NCBI RefSeq assembly: GCF_040546685.1
Contig: NZ_JBEPOH010000001.1
Location: 2,356,001-2,420,000 of the forward strand
Source: Variovorax sp. OAS795
GTDB lineage: Bacteria > Pseudomonadota > Gammaproteobacteria > Burkholderiales > Burkholderiaceae_C
Direction of reading: 5' to 3'
Length of the DNA stretch: 64,000 bases
Each line of letters opens with the position of its first letter. Positions within the stretch are counted from its first letter, which is position 1. The notes under the pieces were generated by a model, which was not told the origin of the DNA, did not search any database, and was given only the letters and a program-made list of their open reading frames with translations. The position numbers and the translations under genes are program-made. Below, in pieces: positions 54,493 to 64,000 of this stretch.

Positions 54493-55440
54493 ATGTCGCT
54501 AAGCTACTTCCTCAAACGGATCGGACTGAGCGTCTACACGCTCCTCGTCGTGTCGATCCTTGTCTTCGTCATTACCCAGGTATTGCCCGCCGATCCTGCG
54601 GTGATGATGCTGGGTGAAAACGCCACACCCGATGCGCTGCAGGCGTTGCGAGATCAGTTGGGTCTCGATGCCCCGCTTTGGCAGCAATACCTGCACTGGT
54701 TCACCGGAGCGATCCGCGGTGACTTCGGCGAGTCGATGCGCACCGGGCAAGCCGTCGCTCCGGTGATGATGGAGGCATTGGGTCGTTCGCTGACCCTGGC
54801 CTTCCTGTCGATCAGCTTCATGCTGATGATCGCCGTCCCGCTGGGCATCATCGCGGCCGTGCGCCGCGGCAAGATTGCCGACGTACTTGTGAGCGTCGTG
54901 TCGTACGTCGGCGTGTCGCTTCCAGAGTTCGTGACGGCGACGCTGCTGGTGCTGGTCTTTGCCGACTTCTGGCAGATCCTTCCCGCGACCGGCTACATCC
55001 CGCTTTCGGAGAGCTTTTCCGGCGGACTTCGGCATCTGGCGCTGCCTGTGATCACGGTCTCGGTCATCTTGATTGCGCACGTGTCGCGGATGGTCCGCTC
55101 CGAGCTGGTTGATGTGCTGCACATGGACTACATCCGGTCGGCCCGTCTCAAGGGCCTGTCGAAACATGCGGTCCTCTTCAAGCACGGCTTGCGCAACTCG
55201 CTTCTACCCACAATCACGATCGTTGCCCTTGACGTGGGCTACCTCCTGGGTGGGGTCATCGTCGTTGAAGAAATCTTTGCACTCCCAGGCATCGGACGCC
55301 AACTGATCGTTGCCATCCAGAACCGTGATCTGCCCGCCATCCAGGCCGGTGCCCTCATCATGGCCGCGACCTATTGCGTCGTGAACTTCGTCGCTGATAT
55401 GGCCTACGCGGCGCTCGACAAGAGGATTCAGTATGAGTGA
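54493..55440 (+). CDS. Dipeptide-type ABC permease (DppB-like)
   Basis: 315 residues, about six membrane helices. SVYTLLVVSILVFVITQVLP, the periplasmic LPADPAVMMLGENAT loop and the cytoplasmic EAA motif region RSARLKGLSKHAVLFKHGLR are family hallmarks. It starts 24 bases after the receptor gene and overlaps the next permease gene by eight bases. Confidence 0.95.
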   Translation: MSLSYFLKRIGLSVYTLLVVSILVFVITQVLPADPAVMMLGENATPDALQALRDQLGLDAPLWQQYLHWFTGAIRGDFGESMRTGQAVAPVMMEALGRSLTLAFLSISFMLMIAVPLGIIAAVRRGKIADVLVSVVSYVGVSLPEFVTATLLVLVFADFWQILPATGYIPLSESFSGGLRHLALPVITVSVILIAHVSRMVRSELVDVLHMDYIRSARLKGLSKHAVLFKHGLRNSLLPTITIVALDVGYLLGGVIVVEEIFALPGIGRQLIVAIQNRDLPAIQAGALIMAATYCVVNFVADMAYAALDKRIQYE

Positions 55441-56329
55441 TATTGCCACACCGCTCCAGAGCGAAAAGCCCAGCGTCGCGTCTTCTTCGGCGGGAAAGCT
55501 CGGATCCAACCATTTCTTCGCGCGCCTCATGCGCTCGCCGCAAGGCAAGCTTGGGATGCTGATCATCGGGCTCGTCATGGTGATGGTGCTGTTCGGCCCT
55601 TATCTGGCGCCTCACAGTCCCGACGACATGGCACCGCTGTCGCGCTACAAGGGACCCAGCGCGGCAAACTGGCTAGGCACCGACCAGTACGGACGGGATT
55701 TGCTGAGCCGAATTCTCTACGGCGCTCGCGCCACGGTCGTTCTGGCGTTCATGGCCACTGCCATCGGCAGCTTGATCGGCGCCTTCATCGGGACCTTGTG
55801 CGCCTTCCTCGGCGGTCGATTCGACGAGATCGTGATGCGTACGATCGACGCTGTCATGGCCATCCCGAGCCTGCTGTTCGCGCTGCTCATCGTCAACCTG
55901 ATGGGCAAGGGCGAGATCAACGCGGTGCTGGCCATTGCCATCGCGTTCGTGCCGAGCATGACCCGCATCACCCGCTCCGTGGCGCTGGCGATCCGCAAGC
56001 AGGACTTCGTCAGTGCCGCAATCGCACGCGGCGAATCAAGTCTGTACGTCGTCCTGCGTGAGATGCTGCCGAACGTGGTGGCGCCCGTCGTTGTCGAGAT
56101 GACGATCCGCGTGGCCTTCGCGGTCATGCTTTTCGCGACGCTGAGCTTCCTCGGCTTAGGCGCACAACCTCCCGCGTCCGAGTGGGGCCTGATGGCCGCC
56201 GAGGCTCGCAAGTTCATGCACTTGAGCCCTTGGATGATCCTCTGGCCGAGCGCCGCCGTGGCGATGGTCGCCATCGGCTTCAACCTTCTGGGCGACGGTC
56301 TTCGTGATGCCCTCAACCCCAAAACCTGA
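55433..56329 (+). CDS. Dipeptide-type ABC permease (DppC-like)
   Basis: 298 residues with an N-terminal cytoplasmic segment, one helix, the periplasmic WLGTDQYGRDLLSRILYGAR hallmark and a five-helix domain. The coupling loop is DFVSAAIARGESSLYVVLRE. LGLGAQPPASEWG near the C-terminus is conserved in DppC. It forms the channel with the DppB-like protein. Confidence 0.95.
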   Translation: MSDIATPLQSEKPSVASSSAGKLGSNHFFARLMRSPQGKLGMLIIGLVMVMVLFGPYLAPHSPDDMAPLSRYKGPSAANWLGTDQYGRDLLSRILYGARATVVLAFMATAIGSLIGAFIGTLCAFLGGRFDEIVMRTIDAVMAIPSLLFALLIVNLMGKGEINAVLAIAIAFVPSMTRITRSVALAIRKQDFVSAAIARGESSLYVVLREMLPNVVAPVVVEMTIRVAFAVMLFATLSFLGLGAQPPASEWGLMAAEARKFMHLSPWMILWPSAAVAMVAIGFNLLGDGLRDALNPKT

Positions 56330-56337
56330 GGCCTATC

Positions 56338-57291
56338 ATGGATCACGTCCTTGAAGTCAAAGACTACTCGCTCGACTATGCGACACCGAACGGTCGCTTC
56401 CATGCACTGGCCAATCTCAACCTAACGATCGATCGCGGCGAAGTGCTCGGCCTCGTTGGCGAGTCCGGCTCCGGGAAGACTTCGCTCGCCTGGTCGATCA
56501 TGCGCTACCTCGCGGGTAACGCCATCGAGACAAGCGGGAGCATCAAGCTGGTCGGCGAAGACCTATTGAAGGTCACTCCGAAGCAAATCGATTCCATTCG
56601 AGGGCGCCGCATCAGCATGGTGTTCCAGGATCCGAGTACCTCTCTGAATCCAACCCTGTCGCTCGGGGAGCAGCTGACGGAAGTGTTGGTCCGGCATCGA
56701 AACCTGACCCGCAAGCAGGCAGCCGTGGAGGGCATTGCCATGCTCCACCGCGTCGGCCTCAAGGACCCGACGGGGATGATGCGCCGTTACCCACACGAAG
56801 CGTCCGGTGGAGAAAAGCAGCGCGTCGTGATCGCCACAGCCTTCGCGTGCAGGCCGGAATGCATCATCTTCGACGAGCCGACCACCGCGTTGGATGTCAT
56901 CACTGGACGGCAGATCCTTGATCTTTTCGCCGAGCTCCAGGCCGAAACGCACGTTGCCTCACTGTACATCTCGCACGACCTTGCACTGGTCTCCCAGGTG
57001 GCCGACCGGGTGGCAGTGATCCACAAAGGCGTCATCGTCGAGCAAGGCGACGTGGAACAGGTGTTCACCCATCCAGCCGATCCCTATACGAAGCGGCTGA
57101 TCGGCGCCGTGCCTCGGCCCGATCACCGCCTCGTTGGCGCCCCCCCCAAAGACCGGCGGCCAAGCGTTGGTCGAAGCCAAAGCGCTGAGCGTGACCTATG
57201 GCGGCGTCTCGGCATTCGCCAGGTTGCTCGGCAAGCGCAAAGCCAGCGTCGTCGGCAACCGTGCCATCAGCATTGCGGTCAAGCCCGGTGA
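56338..57291 (+). CDS. Dipeptide-type ABC ATPase (DppD-like half); reading continues out of phase after a C8 run
   Basis: As read the frame gives 317 residues, but only about 1-268 are homologous. Walker A GESGSGKT, signature ASGGEKQR, Walker B IIFDEPTTALD, H-loop YISHD, and VFTHPADPYTKRLIGAVPRP at the usual end of the domain are present. After the C8 tract (57140-57147) the frame runs through the next gene out of phase (the Arg/Gln-rich tail is artefactual). With one C fewer the two ATPase frames join into a single double-domain protein of about 550 residues, a common form in this transporter family. Confidence 0.88.
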   Translation: MDHVLEVKDYSLDYATPNGRFHALANLNLTIDRGEVLGLVGESGSGKTSLAWSIMRYLAGNAIETSGSIKLVGEDLLKVTPKQIDSIRGRRISMVFQDPSTSLNPTLSLGEQLTEVLVRHRNLTRKQAAVEGIAMLHRVGLKDPTGMMRRYPHEASGGEKQRVVIATAFACRPECIIFDEPTTALDVITGRQILDLFAELQAETHVASLYISHDLALVSQVADRVAVIHKGVIVEQGDVEQVFTHPADPYTKRLIGAVPRPDHRLVGAPPKDRRPSVGRSQSAERDLWRRLGIRQVARQAQSQRRRQPCHQHCGQAR

Positions 57292-57991
57292 GATTCTCGG
57301 CGTGGTGGGTGAGTCCGGTTCCGGCAAGTCGACGTTGGCCAAGGCCCTGACCGGCCTCAGTCCCTTCGAGGGCCAGCTCTTCTTCGCAGGCAAACAGATT
57401 GACGGCGCGAAGGACATGGGGAAGCTCTACCGGCGGGATGTGCAGATGATCTTCCAGCACCCCGACGCCTCGCTCAATCCGCGCCAACGCGTGCGAGACA
57501 TCCTGTCGCGACCGTTGAAGCTGTACACCGACACGCCGTCAGGCCAATACACACAGATCATCGGCGACCTCCTGGAACAGGTACGCCTGCCGCGTGAGTA
57601 CATGAACCGCTTCCCGCATCAGCTCTCGGGCGGTGAGAAGCAACGGGTCGCAATTGCCCGCGCATTCGCGTCACGTCCCAAACTGGTTATTTGCGACGAG
57701 ATTACCTCGGCGCTCGACGTCTCCGTGCAGGCGTCGGTGGTTGAGCTTCTCATCGAGTTGCAAAAGCAGTTCGGCACCGCCTACCTGTTCATCACCCATG
57801 ACCTGAACCTCGTGCGCCAGATTGCCCATCGCATCGCCGTCATGTACCGGGGCGACCTGGTCGACCTCCTCGAATCCGCCGAGGTGGATTCTCCATCGCG
57901 GCATGCCTACACGCGCTCCTTGCTCGACGCCGTACCCACTCCGGTTGGCGACTACGCCAGCCTTGCTCCTGAATTGGAAGTTGCCCCATGA
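57134..57991 (+). CDS. Dipeptide-type ABC ATPase (DppF-like half), no own start
   Basis: From a TTG at 57134 the frame gives 285 residues: Walker A GESGSGKST, signature LSGGEKQR, Walker B LVICDEITSALD (Ile where Pro is usual) and H-loop FITHD. Its N-terminus lies inside the upstream ATPase gene, has no ribosome site, and contains no other early start. This supports it being the second half of a dual ATPase separated by the C8 frameshift. Its ATGA overlap with the amidohydrolase gene keeps the operon coupled. Confidence 0.88.
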   Translation: MAPPPKTGGQALVEAKALSVTYGGVSAFARLLGKRKASVVGNRAISIAVKPGEILGVVGESGSGKSTLAKALTGLSPFEGQLFFAGKQIDGAKDMGKLYRRDVQMIFQHPDASLNPRQRVRDILSRPLKLYTDTPSGQYTQIIGDLLEQVRLPREYMNRFPHQLSGGEKQRVAIARAFASRPKLVICDEITSALDVSVQASVVELLIELQKQFGTAYLFITHDLNLVRQIAHRIAVMYRGDLVDLLESAEVDSPSRHAYTRSLLDAVPTPVGDYASLAPELEVAP

Positions 57992-59205
57992 ACGTTGATC
58001 AGTTGCTGGACCATGTTGACGAGTCCGCTGCCCTCGAGTTTCTCGCCAGGATGGTGCAGCACAAGAGCTATCCAGAAACCGATGACGAGCGCGTGCTGGC
58101 GCAATACATGGTCGAGCAGATGCGCTCCCTCGGCCTCGAGGCAGCTCTGACCTCCGTCAACGAAACCCGCGTGAACGCAATCGGCACCTGGAAGGGCACC
58201 GGCGGCGGAAAGAGCCTGCTGTTCAACGGCCATCTCGACACGAACCCCGTCTCGGAGGGGTGGACGGTCGACCCATGGGCCGGCACGGTGGACGACAAGT
58301 TCATCTATGGCATCGGTGTGTCGAACATGAAGGCCGGTGATGCTGCGTACTTCTGCGCGGTGAAGACATTGATCGACGCCGGCGTCAGGGTCAAGGGCGA
58401 CGTCGTGCTCACCTTCGTGGTCGGCGAGCTTCAGGGGGGCGTCGGGACACTGGCGGCCATTCAGCAGGGCGTACGTGCAGACTACTTCATCAACAGCGAG
58501 CCGACCGACCTGTCCGCGGTAACGATGCACGCAGCCTCGCTGTCGTACACGATCGAGTTGACAGGTGTCACTCGCCATCTGTCCAAGCGCGAAGAAGCAG
58601 TCGATGCCATTGCGGCAGCGTGCGCATTGATCCCGCGAATCAATGCCATGACCTTCAGCAACGCAAAGAGCGAGGAGCATCGATCGATCAACCGCGGCCA
58701 CGTCGGCATCGTCAATGGCGCACTAGGCAGGGACCTGCACGGATGGCGTCCGCCGCAGGTGTCGGACTTTGTTCGCTTGCGTGGCGTGTGTCGCTACGCA
58801 CCGGGCCAGACTGAAGCCGATGCTTTGGGCGACCTGCGGCGATTGCTGGACACGCTCGAGCAAGAGCATCATGGTCTGAAAGCCACCGTCTTCGCCGAGA
58901 AGCACACGGGGCGCCCGACCATGCCGCCCTTCGAGGTCGACAAGAACTCTCGCATCGTCAAGGTCGTCAACGCGGCATTCAGGAAAGTGCGCGGCACGGA
59001 ACAACCGACTGGCGCCATCAAGCCCGCTGGGTTCTTCGGAACGGACGCGGGTCATTTGTATGCGGCAGCCGGAATGGAAGGCGTGGTTTGCGGTCCCGGC
59101 GGTCGCTACAACACGATGCCCGACGAACGTGTCGACATTGCCGACTACCTGGACATGATCCGAATCTACATGATCGCAATCCTCGAGATCTGCGGAACCG
59201 AGTAA
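57988..59205 (+). CDS. M20-family amidohydrolase homologue with substituted metal ligands
   Basis: 405 residues, length and layout of ArgE/DapE/CPG2 proteins. H82 and D84 (NGHLDTNP) are kept, as are the catalytic Glu147 (VVGELQGG), the GEP-type Glu171 (NSEPTDL) and the lid His197. Three canonical ligands differ: the bridging Asp is Asn113 (GVSNMKAGD for the usual xxDMKGG), the second Glu is Leu148, and the C-terminal His is Thr376 (YNTMPDE). At most one metal site seems intact, so it may be a one-metal enzyme, a binding subunit or inactive. It overlaps the ATPase gene by four bases and precedes the hydantoinase/oxoprolinase gene. Confidence 0.88.
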   Translation: MNVDQLLDHVDESAALEFLARMVQHKSYPETDDERVLAQYMVEQMRSLGLEAALTSVNETRVNAIGTWKGTGGGKSLLFNGHLDTNPVSEGWTVDPWAGTVDDKFIYGIGVSNMKAGDAAYFCAVKTLIDAGVRVKGDVVLTFVVGELQGGVGTLAAIQQGVRADYFINSEPTDLSAVTMHAASLSYTIELTGVTRHLSKREEAVDAIAAACALIPRINAMTFSNAKSEEHRSINRGHVGIVNGALGRDLHGWRPPQVSDFVRLRGVCRYAPGQTEADALGDLRRLLDTLEQEHHGLKATVFAEKHTGRPTMPPFEVDKNSRIVKVVNAAFRKVRGTEQPTGAIKPAGFFGTDAGHLYAAAGMEGVVCGPGGRYNTMPDERVDIADYLDMIRIYMIAILEICGTE

Positions 59206-59228
59206 CTCACCATTTCCGATCGACCACG

Positions 59229-62200
59229 ATGACTACACCGACAAATGATCTTCAACGCGGAGCCTCGACCAAAAAATGGCAGTTCTGGATTGACCGCGGA
59301 GGCACCTTTACAGACATTGTCGCCAAACGTCCGGACGGTTCGCTTGTCACACACAAGTTGCTGTCGGAGAACCCTGAGCAGTACCGTGATGCAGCGGTGG
59401 CTGGGATCCGGCATCTGCTGGGCCTGACAGCTGGCGTGCCAGTGACCCCCGACCAGGTCGAGTGCGTGAAGATGGGCACGACGGTGGCGACGAACGCATT
59501 GCTGGAGCGCAAGGGTGAGCCAACGCTGCTGGTAACCACCCGAGGATTCCGAGATGCGCTGCGGATTGCGTACCAGAATCGCCCCCGCCTGTTCGATCGT
59601 CACATCGTCATGCCGGAGCTGCTGTACAGCCGCGTCATCGAGGCCGACGAGCGCGTCGGCGCGCGCGGCGAGATAGTCAAAGCATTGGATGAAGCCGCCT
59701 TACGTGCCGAGCTCCTGCAAGCACATGCCGCGGGCCTGCGAAGCGTCGCAATTGTTTTCATGCATGGCTACCGTTTCACCGCACACGAGATGGCGGCCAA
59801 GCGGCTGGCCGAGGCGTCTGGCTTTACGCAGATCAGCACATCTCACGAAACCAGTCCGATGATGAAGTTCGTGAGCCGCGGTGACACCACCGTGGTGGAC
59901 GCGTATCTTTCCCCGATTCTGCGGCGCTACGTCGACCAAGTGGCTAGTGAGATGCCAGGCGTCAAACTGTTCTTCATGCAGTCCTCGGGCGGCCTGACCG
60001 ACGCTCGCTCATTCCAAGGTAAGGACGCCATTCTGTCTGGCCCAGCCGGCGGAATCGTTGGGATGGCGCGTACAGCCGCGCTGGCCGACCATGAGAAGGT
60101 GATTGGATTCGACATGGGCGGCACATCGACCGACGTCTCACATTACGCCGGGGAGTTCGAGCGCGAGTTCGAGACTCAGGTCGCGGGCGTCCGGATGCGA
60201 GCGCCGATGATGAGCATCCATACCGTGGCAGCCGGCGGCGGATCCATCCTCGAGTTTGACGGTTCGCGATTCCGTGTCGGCCCGGAAAGCGCCGGAGCCA
60301 ATCCGGGCCCGGCAAGCTACCGCCGCGGAGGTCCGCTTGCCGTGACCGATGCCAACGTCATGCTCGGGAAGATCCAGCCGGACTACTTTCCCAAGCTCTT
60401 TGGCCCAGACGCCAACGAGCCTTTGAGCCTGGATGCAGTCAAGTCCAGGTTCGAAGCATTGGCCACCCAAACAGGCCGTACGCCTGAGTCGGTTGCCGAG
60501 GGATTCATCGAGATCGCCGTGCAGCAGATGGCAAACGCGATCAAGAAAATCTCGGTGGCGCGCGGCTACGATGTGACGCGCTATACGTTGCAGTGCTTCG
60601 GCGGTGCCGGTGGGCAGCATGCGTGTCTCGTGGCAGACGCCCTGGGCATGAGCAAAGTGTTCGTGCATCCGATGGCTGGCGTACTCTCGGCCTATGGAAT
60701 GGGACTGGCCGACCAGAGTGTCATGCGCGAGCAAGCCGTGGAATTGCCTCTTGCTGAATCTTCGCTGGCGGAGATCAACGATAAATTGGATGCGCTCGCA
60801 GAGGTTGCGCGTTCGGAGCTCGTGCGCCAACAGGTGCCCGGGGGCGCCACGGTTCTTCACCCGCGCATCCACGTGCGCTACGAAGGAAGTGACTCGGCAC
60901 TGGTCGTGCCGGCCGGCGGTATCGCCGCGGTCCGATCGGCTTTCGAACACGCCTATCGGCAGCGTTTCTCGTTTCTGATGGAAGGCAAGGGTCTCATCGT
61001 CGAAGCCGTGTCGGTTGAAGCCGTCGTGACAGGTGATGAAGCCCATGAGGAGGCGCGTCCGCTTAACGCCGTGAGAGATACTCCTCGCAGGAATACGATT
61101 CGTGTCTTCTCGAGCGGTGAGTGGCACCAGGCAGCATTGATCCTGCGCGAGGACATGCGGCCGGGCGATGTGATTGGCGGACCGGCCATAGTTGCGGAGA
61201 AGAACGCGACGACGGTGGTGGAGCCCGGATGGGAAGCAAGGATCACCGCGCTCGATCACATCGAGATGGAACGGCGACTACCAAGAAAGGTGACGTACGC
61301 TCTGGGCACCAGGGTGGATCCGGTCTTGCTGGAGGTCTTCAACAATCTCTTCATGAACATCGCAGAGCAGATGGGTCTCCAACTGCAAAATACAGCGTAC
61401 TCCGTCAACATCAAGGAGCGACTGGACTTCTCGTGTGCGCTGTTCGACGCGCAGGGCAATCTCATCGCCAATGCGCCGCATATGCCGGTTCATCTCGGCT
61501 CGATGGGCGAGAGCATCAAGACAATCATCCGGAAGAATGGAGGGCACATGGCGCCGGGCGACGTCTATGCCCTCAACGATCCGTATCACGGCGGCACGCA
61601 CCTTCCCGATGTGACGGTCATCACGCCCGTATATCTGAATGAGGATCGCTCCGCGCCTTCATTTTTCGTTGGATCCCGTGGTCACCATGCCGACATCGGC
61701 GGCACGACGCCAGGATCGATGCCCCCGTTCTCGAAATCGATTGACGAAGAAGGCGTTCGCATCGACAACTTCAAACTGGTCTCGGGCGGCGTGTTCCGTG
61801 AGGCCGAACTCATCGACTTGCTGAAGAGCGGCAAGTATCCCAGCCGAAATCCACAGCAGAATATTGCCGACATCCACGCCCAGATCGCCGCCAATCTGAA
61901 GGGTATGCGCGAACTAGAGAAGATGGTCGATCAGTTCGGGCTCAATGTCGTTGAGGCGTATATGGGTCACGTACAGGACAATGCCGAAGAAGCTGTGCGA
62001 CGTGTCATCAGCAAGCTAAGGGGTGGGACGTTCACACTCCCGCTGGACAACGGCGCGCAAATCCAGGTACGAATCGACGTCGACATCGCAGCCCGAAATG
62101 CTGTCATCGATTTCACCGGCACGTCCGGTCAGCAATCGAATAACTTCAACGCGCCGCGTGCGGTGTGCATGGCAGCGGTGTTGTATGTGTTCAGATCGCT

Positions 62201-62876
62201 CGTCGGCGACGACATCCCTCTCAATGCCGGCTGCATGAAGCCGTTGAAGGTGATCGTGCCAGAGGGATCCATGCTCAACCCGGTGTACCCGGCGTCAGTC
62301 GTTGCTGGCAACGTCGAAACCTCTACCTGCATCACAAATGCGTTGTATGGCGCGTTGGGCACGACTGCGGGAAGCCAGTGCACGATGAACAACTTCACCT
62401 TTGGCAACAGCACCTATCAGTACTACGAGACTATTGCCGGCGGCTCGGGCGCTGGCGGCATCCTGGACAAGGATGGCGTCCTGGTGGACGGTTTCAACGG
62501 AACGAGTGTTGTTCAATCCAATATGACCAACTCGCGCCTGACCGACCCAGAGATCCTAGAGTTTCGCTTCCCCGTGCGCTTGCAAAGCTTCGAAATCCTT
62601 GCGAACTCGGGTGGAAGAGGGCGTTGGTTCGGTGGAAACGGCGGCGTGCGGCGAATCAAGTTCTTGGAGCCGATGACCGCAAGCATCTTGTCAAACGGAC
62701 GCAGGCAAGGCTCCTTCGGAGCAGGCGGTGGAGAGACGGGAAGAACTGGATTAAACCGAGTGTTTCGAGGGGACGGAACAGTCGAGGTGCTGGACCACAT
62801 CGGCCAGGCCGAAATGCACTCGGGCGACGTTTTCGAGATCCAGACGCCCGGCGGTGGCGGATTCGGCCCCCCGTAG
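59229..62876 (+). CDS. Hydantoinase/5-oxoprolinase (fused HyuA-HyuB type)
   Basis: 1215 residues from ATG 59229; earlier codons overlap the M20 gene without homology. The N-terminal half is the HyuA actin-like ATPase: [66 protein letters not shown] and [19 protein letters not shown]. The second half is Hyu[58 protein letters not shown] and a late [19 protein letters not shown]. It opens a hydantoin, 5-oxoproline or related cyclic amide using ATP, or is a carboxylase relative. Last gene of the importer operon. Confidence 0.95.
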   Translation: MTTPTNDLQRGASTKKWQFWIDRGGTFTDIVAKRPDGSLVTHKLLSENPEQYRDAAVAGIRHLLGLTAGVPVTPDQVECVKMGTTVATNALLERKGEPTLLVTTRGFRDALRIAYQNRPRLFDRHIVMPELLYSRVIEADERVGARGEIVKALDEAALRAELLQAHAAGLRSVAIVFMHGYRFTAHEMAAKRLAEASGFTQISTSHETSPMMKFVSRGDTTVVDAYLSPILRRYVDQVASEMPGVKLFFMQSSGGLTDARSFQGKDAILSGPAGGIVGMARTAALADHEKVIGFDMGGTSTDVSHYAGEFEREFETQVAGVRMRAPMMSIHTVAAGGGSILEFDGSRFRVGPESAGANPGPASYRRGGPLAVTDANVMLGKIQPDYFPKLFGPDANEPLSLDAVKSRFEALATQTGRTPESVAEGFIEIAVQQMANAIKKISVARGYDVTRYTLQCFGGAGGQHACLVADALGMSKVFVHPMAGVLSAYGMGLADQSVMREQAVELPLAESSLAEINDKLDALAEVARSELVRQQVPGGATVLHPRIHVRYEGSDSALVVPAGGIAAVRSAFEHAYRQRFSFLMEGKGLIVEAVSVEAVVTGDEAHEEARPLNAVRDTPRRNTIRVFSSGEWHQAALILREDMRPGDVIGGPAIVAEKNATTVVEPGWEARITALDHIEMERRLPRKVTYALGTRVDPVLLEVFNNLFMNIAEQMGLQLQNTAYSVNIKERLDFSCALFDAQGNLIANAPHMPVHLGSMGESIKTIIRKNGGHMAPGDVYALNDPYHGGTHLPDVTVITPVYLNEDRSAPSFFVGSRGHHADIGGTTPGSMPPFSKSIDEEGVRIDNFKLVSGGVFREAELIDLLKSGKYPSRNPQQNIADIHAQIAANLKGMRELEKMVDQFGLNVVEAYMGHVQDNAEEAVRRVISKLRGGTFTLPLDNGAQIQVRIDVDIAARNAVIDFTGTSGQQSNNFNAPRAVCMAAVLYVFRSLVGDDIPLNAGCMKPLKVIVPEGSMLNPVYPASVVAGNVETSTCITNALYGALGTTAGSQCTMNNFTFGNSTYQYYETIAGGSGAGGILDKDGVLVDGFNGTSVVQSNMTNSRLTDPEILEFRFPVRLQSFEILANSGGRGRWFGGNGGVRRIKFLEPMTASILSNGRRQGSFGAGGGETGRTGLNRVFRGDGTVEVLDHIGQAEMHSGDVFEIQTPGGGGFGPP

Positions 62877-62880
62877 GCGA

Positions 62881-63831
62881 CTAGGTGTGAAGCGTCAAGA
62901 GGTTGTTTCTTGACGAGTTGATTCTGGAGATGGGCGCGACGCCGCCGATACCGCTGTGCGGGCGATGCCAGTTGTAGTGGTGCTGCCAGCTTGCCAGGGC
63001 ATCGGTTCGATGGGCCGAGTTCTGGTAGGTCCAGCCGTAGGCCCACTCTCGCAGCGCGGACTGGATGAACCTCTCGGCCTTGCCATTGGTCTGCGGCCGG
63101 TAGGGTCGCGTGAAGCTGTGCTTGATGCCCAGTTCCGTGCAGGTTGCCCTGAACTCGCGCGAGCGAAACGCTGGGCCGTTGTCCGTGAGCAACCGCTTGA
63201 CGATGATGCCCAGGCGGGCGTAATAGGCCACCGCATTGCGCAGGAACAGGACCGCCTGCGCTTGCTTTTCGTCCGGGTGCATGGCGGTGAATGCCAGCCT
63301 TGCATGGTCGTCGATGGCCACGAACAGCGTCTCCCAGCCTGCTCCATCGACCGAGTCGCGCCGGTTTCCTGTGACACGGTGGCTGGGCCGCACGATGCGC
63401 CCAAGCTTCTTGGTGTCGATGTGCAGCAGATCGCCGGGCGCCTCGTGTTCATAGCGCACGACCGCTTCGACAGGCTCCAGATCGCTCAACCTGGACATGC
63501 CCGCTCGCGCCAGGACGCGACTGACAGTGGACTCCGAGACGCCCACGCTGCGGGCGATGCGAGCCTGCAGCATTCGGCGTTTGCGCAGCTCGACGATGAG
63601 CAAGGCCTTGCCCGCATCGATGGCCCTGGGCGAGCGCGTGGGCCTGGAGGACGCATCGGCCAACGCGGCTTCGCCGCCGGCCAGATAACGACCGAGCCAC
63701 TTCCTGGCCGTTGGCGCAGTGACGCCGTGTGCGGCTGCGGCTCGCACGGCATCCAGGCCTTCCAAGGTCATCTGTTTGACCATCTCGATTCGGCGGGCAA
63801 AGGTAAGTCGGGCATGCTTATGGGTGTTCAT
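62881..63831 (-). CDS. IS481-family transposase
   Basis: 316 residues. N-terminal HTH region (FARRIEMVKQMTLEGLDAVR, GVTAPTARKWLGRYLAGG), a second HTH (ARSVGVSESTVSRVLARAGM), and the DDE integrase core: Asp in HIDTKKLGRI, Asp in LLTDNGPAFRS, Glu in NGKAERFIQSAL. Unusually, its stop codon (TAG) is not inside the element: the reading frame leaves the terminal repeat (LTLHT) and stops on the CTAG of the duplicated target. Confidence 0.95.
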   Translation of the reverse strand: MNTHKHARLTFARRIEMVKQMTLEGLDAVRAAAAHGVTAPTARKWLGRYLAGGEAALADASSRPTRSPRAIDAGKALLIVELRKRRMLQARIARSVGVSESTVSRVLARAGMSRLSDLEPVEAVVRYEHEAPGDLLHIDTKKLGRIVRPSHRVTGNRRDSVDGAGWETLFVAIDDHARLAFTAMHPDEKQAQAVLFLRNAVAYYARLGIIVKRLLTDNGPAFRSREFRATCTELGIKHSFTRPYRPQTNGKAERFIQSALREWAYGWTYQNSAHRTDALASWQHHYNWHRPHSGIGGVAPISRINSSRNNLLTLHT

Positions 63832-63928
63832 CCGGTTGGGCGTCCTGAGTGGATTGGGTGTTTGGCGACTTCCAGTCTCTCAAACCCAATCCGGATGAAC
63901 ACCGGATACAACCTATTGAAGCTTCACA
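62886..63928 (-). mobile_element. Complete IS481-family insertion sequence
   Basis: A 1043-bp element. It begins TGTGAAGCGTCAAGAGGTTG and ends with the near-perfect inverse of it (three mismatches over about 22 bases). Direct repeats ACTAGG flank it and one intact transposase gene fills it. The end sequence TGTGAAG...TCAA.AGGTTGT and the length match IS481. The intact ends, target duplication and gene suggest a recent, possibly active insertion. Confidence 0.93.
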
Positions 63929-64000
63929 ACTAGGCCATCGACCGAGCACAAACGTGCGACCTATTACTGGCAAAATATAAACATTACAGTTGAGTCACCG

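Larger units (their letters stand above)
62880..63934. repeat. Target-site duplication ACTAGG flanking the IS481 element
   Basis: ACTAGG occurs at 62880-62885 and 63929-63934, immediately outside the two terminal repeats. This is the 6-bp NCTAGN duplication expected of IS481-family insertion. The left copy lies three bases after the oxoprolinase stop. Confidence 0.9.

Overview
The window is 64 kb of high-GC chromosomal or megaplasmid DNA. It most resembles a betaproteobacterium of the Burkholderiales, probably Comamonadaceae. Reasons: a Bug-type tricarboxylate transporter receptor, a three-gene pntAA-pntAB-pntB transhydrogenase, several LysR/TetR/AraC-regulated catabolic cassettes, many branched-chain-amino-acid-type (HAAT) and oligopeptide ABC importers, and an IS481 copy. 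No rRNA, tRNA, CRISPR array or phage structural gene was seen. GC content is uneven. Roughly 15-35 kb and the pntAB genes look very GC-rich, while 11.5-15.1 kb and most of 41-49 kb look clearly lower, so the window is a mosaic of acquired catabolic modules separated by broken genes and IS scars.

Layout. 0-11.3 kb: a partial gene and a [2Fe-2S] ferredoxin, a frameshifted TenA/PqqC-like oxidase, a Bug receptor overlapping an aldehyde dehydrogenase, a LysR regulator with a fumarylacetoacetate-hydrolase tail glued to its stop, divergent AraC regulator and lipoprotein esterase, a TetR regulator, a rearranged glutathione-S-transferase remnant, then a 2-hydroxychromene-2-carboxylate-isomerase-like protein, an SDR and an MDR oxidoreductase. 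11.4-15.1 kb: scar zone with a truncated ABC/AAA ATPase, an IS3-family end, a lipoprotein stub and a tannase/feruloyl esterase.

15.2-35.05 kb: the most interesting region, a nitrile/amide-to-mandelate catabolic island. It holds a LuxR regulator and an amidase with its own ABC importer (one subunit is a permease-ATPase fusion). A LysR regulator follows. Then comes a nine-gene leftward operon: IorA-like and IorB-like 2-oxoacid oxidoreductase, a solute receptor, (S)-mandelate dehydrogenase, four ABC importer subunits and mandelate racemase, in which all eight catalytic residues sit at a constant +5 offset from the Pseudomonas enzyme. A divergent arylacetonitrilase lies at the right edge. Benzoylformate decarboxylase is absent, so the inferred route is mandelonitrile/mandelamide to mandelate to phenylglyoxylate to benzoyl-CoA through the IorAB-like enzyme. 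Related IS3-end fragments in the same orientation lie at both edges (12.7 and 35.06 kb).

35.3-48.6 kb: a thirteen-gene leftward set with a divergent TetR gene. It contains a solute receptor, SDRs, an acyl-CoA-dehydrogenase-like flavoprotein monooxygenase, a nitronate-monooxygenase-like protein, an FMN reductase, an MDR reductase, an acyl-CoA ligase translationally coupled to pntAA-pntAB-pntB, two more SDRs and an APH-like kinase. 49.7-52.4 kb: a second nitrilase with a class I glutamine amidotransferase and a divergent LysR. 52.9-62.9 kb: a dipeptide-type ABC importer whose two ATPase halves are separated by a C8 homopolymer frameshift, an M20 amidohydrolase homologue lacking several metal ligands, and a 1215-residue hydantoinase/oxoprolinase. 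62.9-63.9 kb: a complete IS481 element with a 6-bp target duplication.
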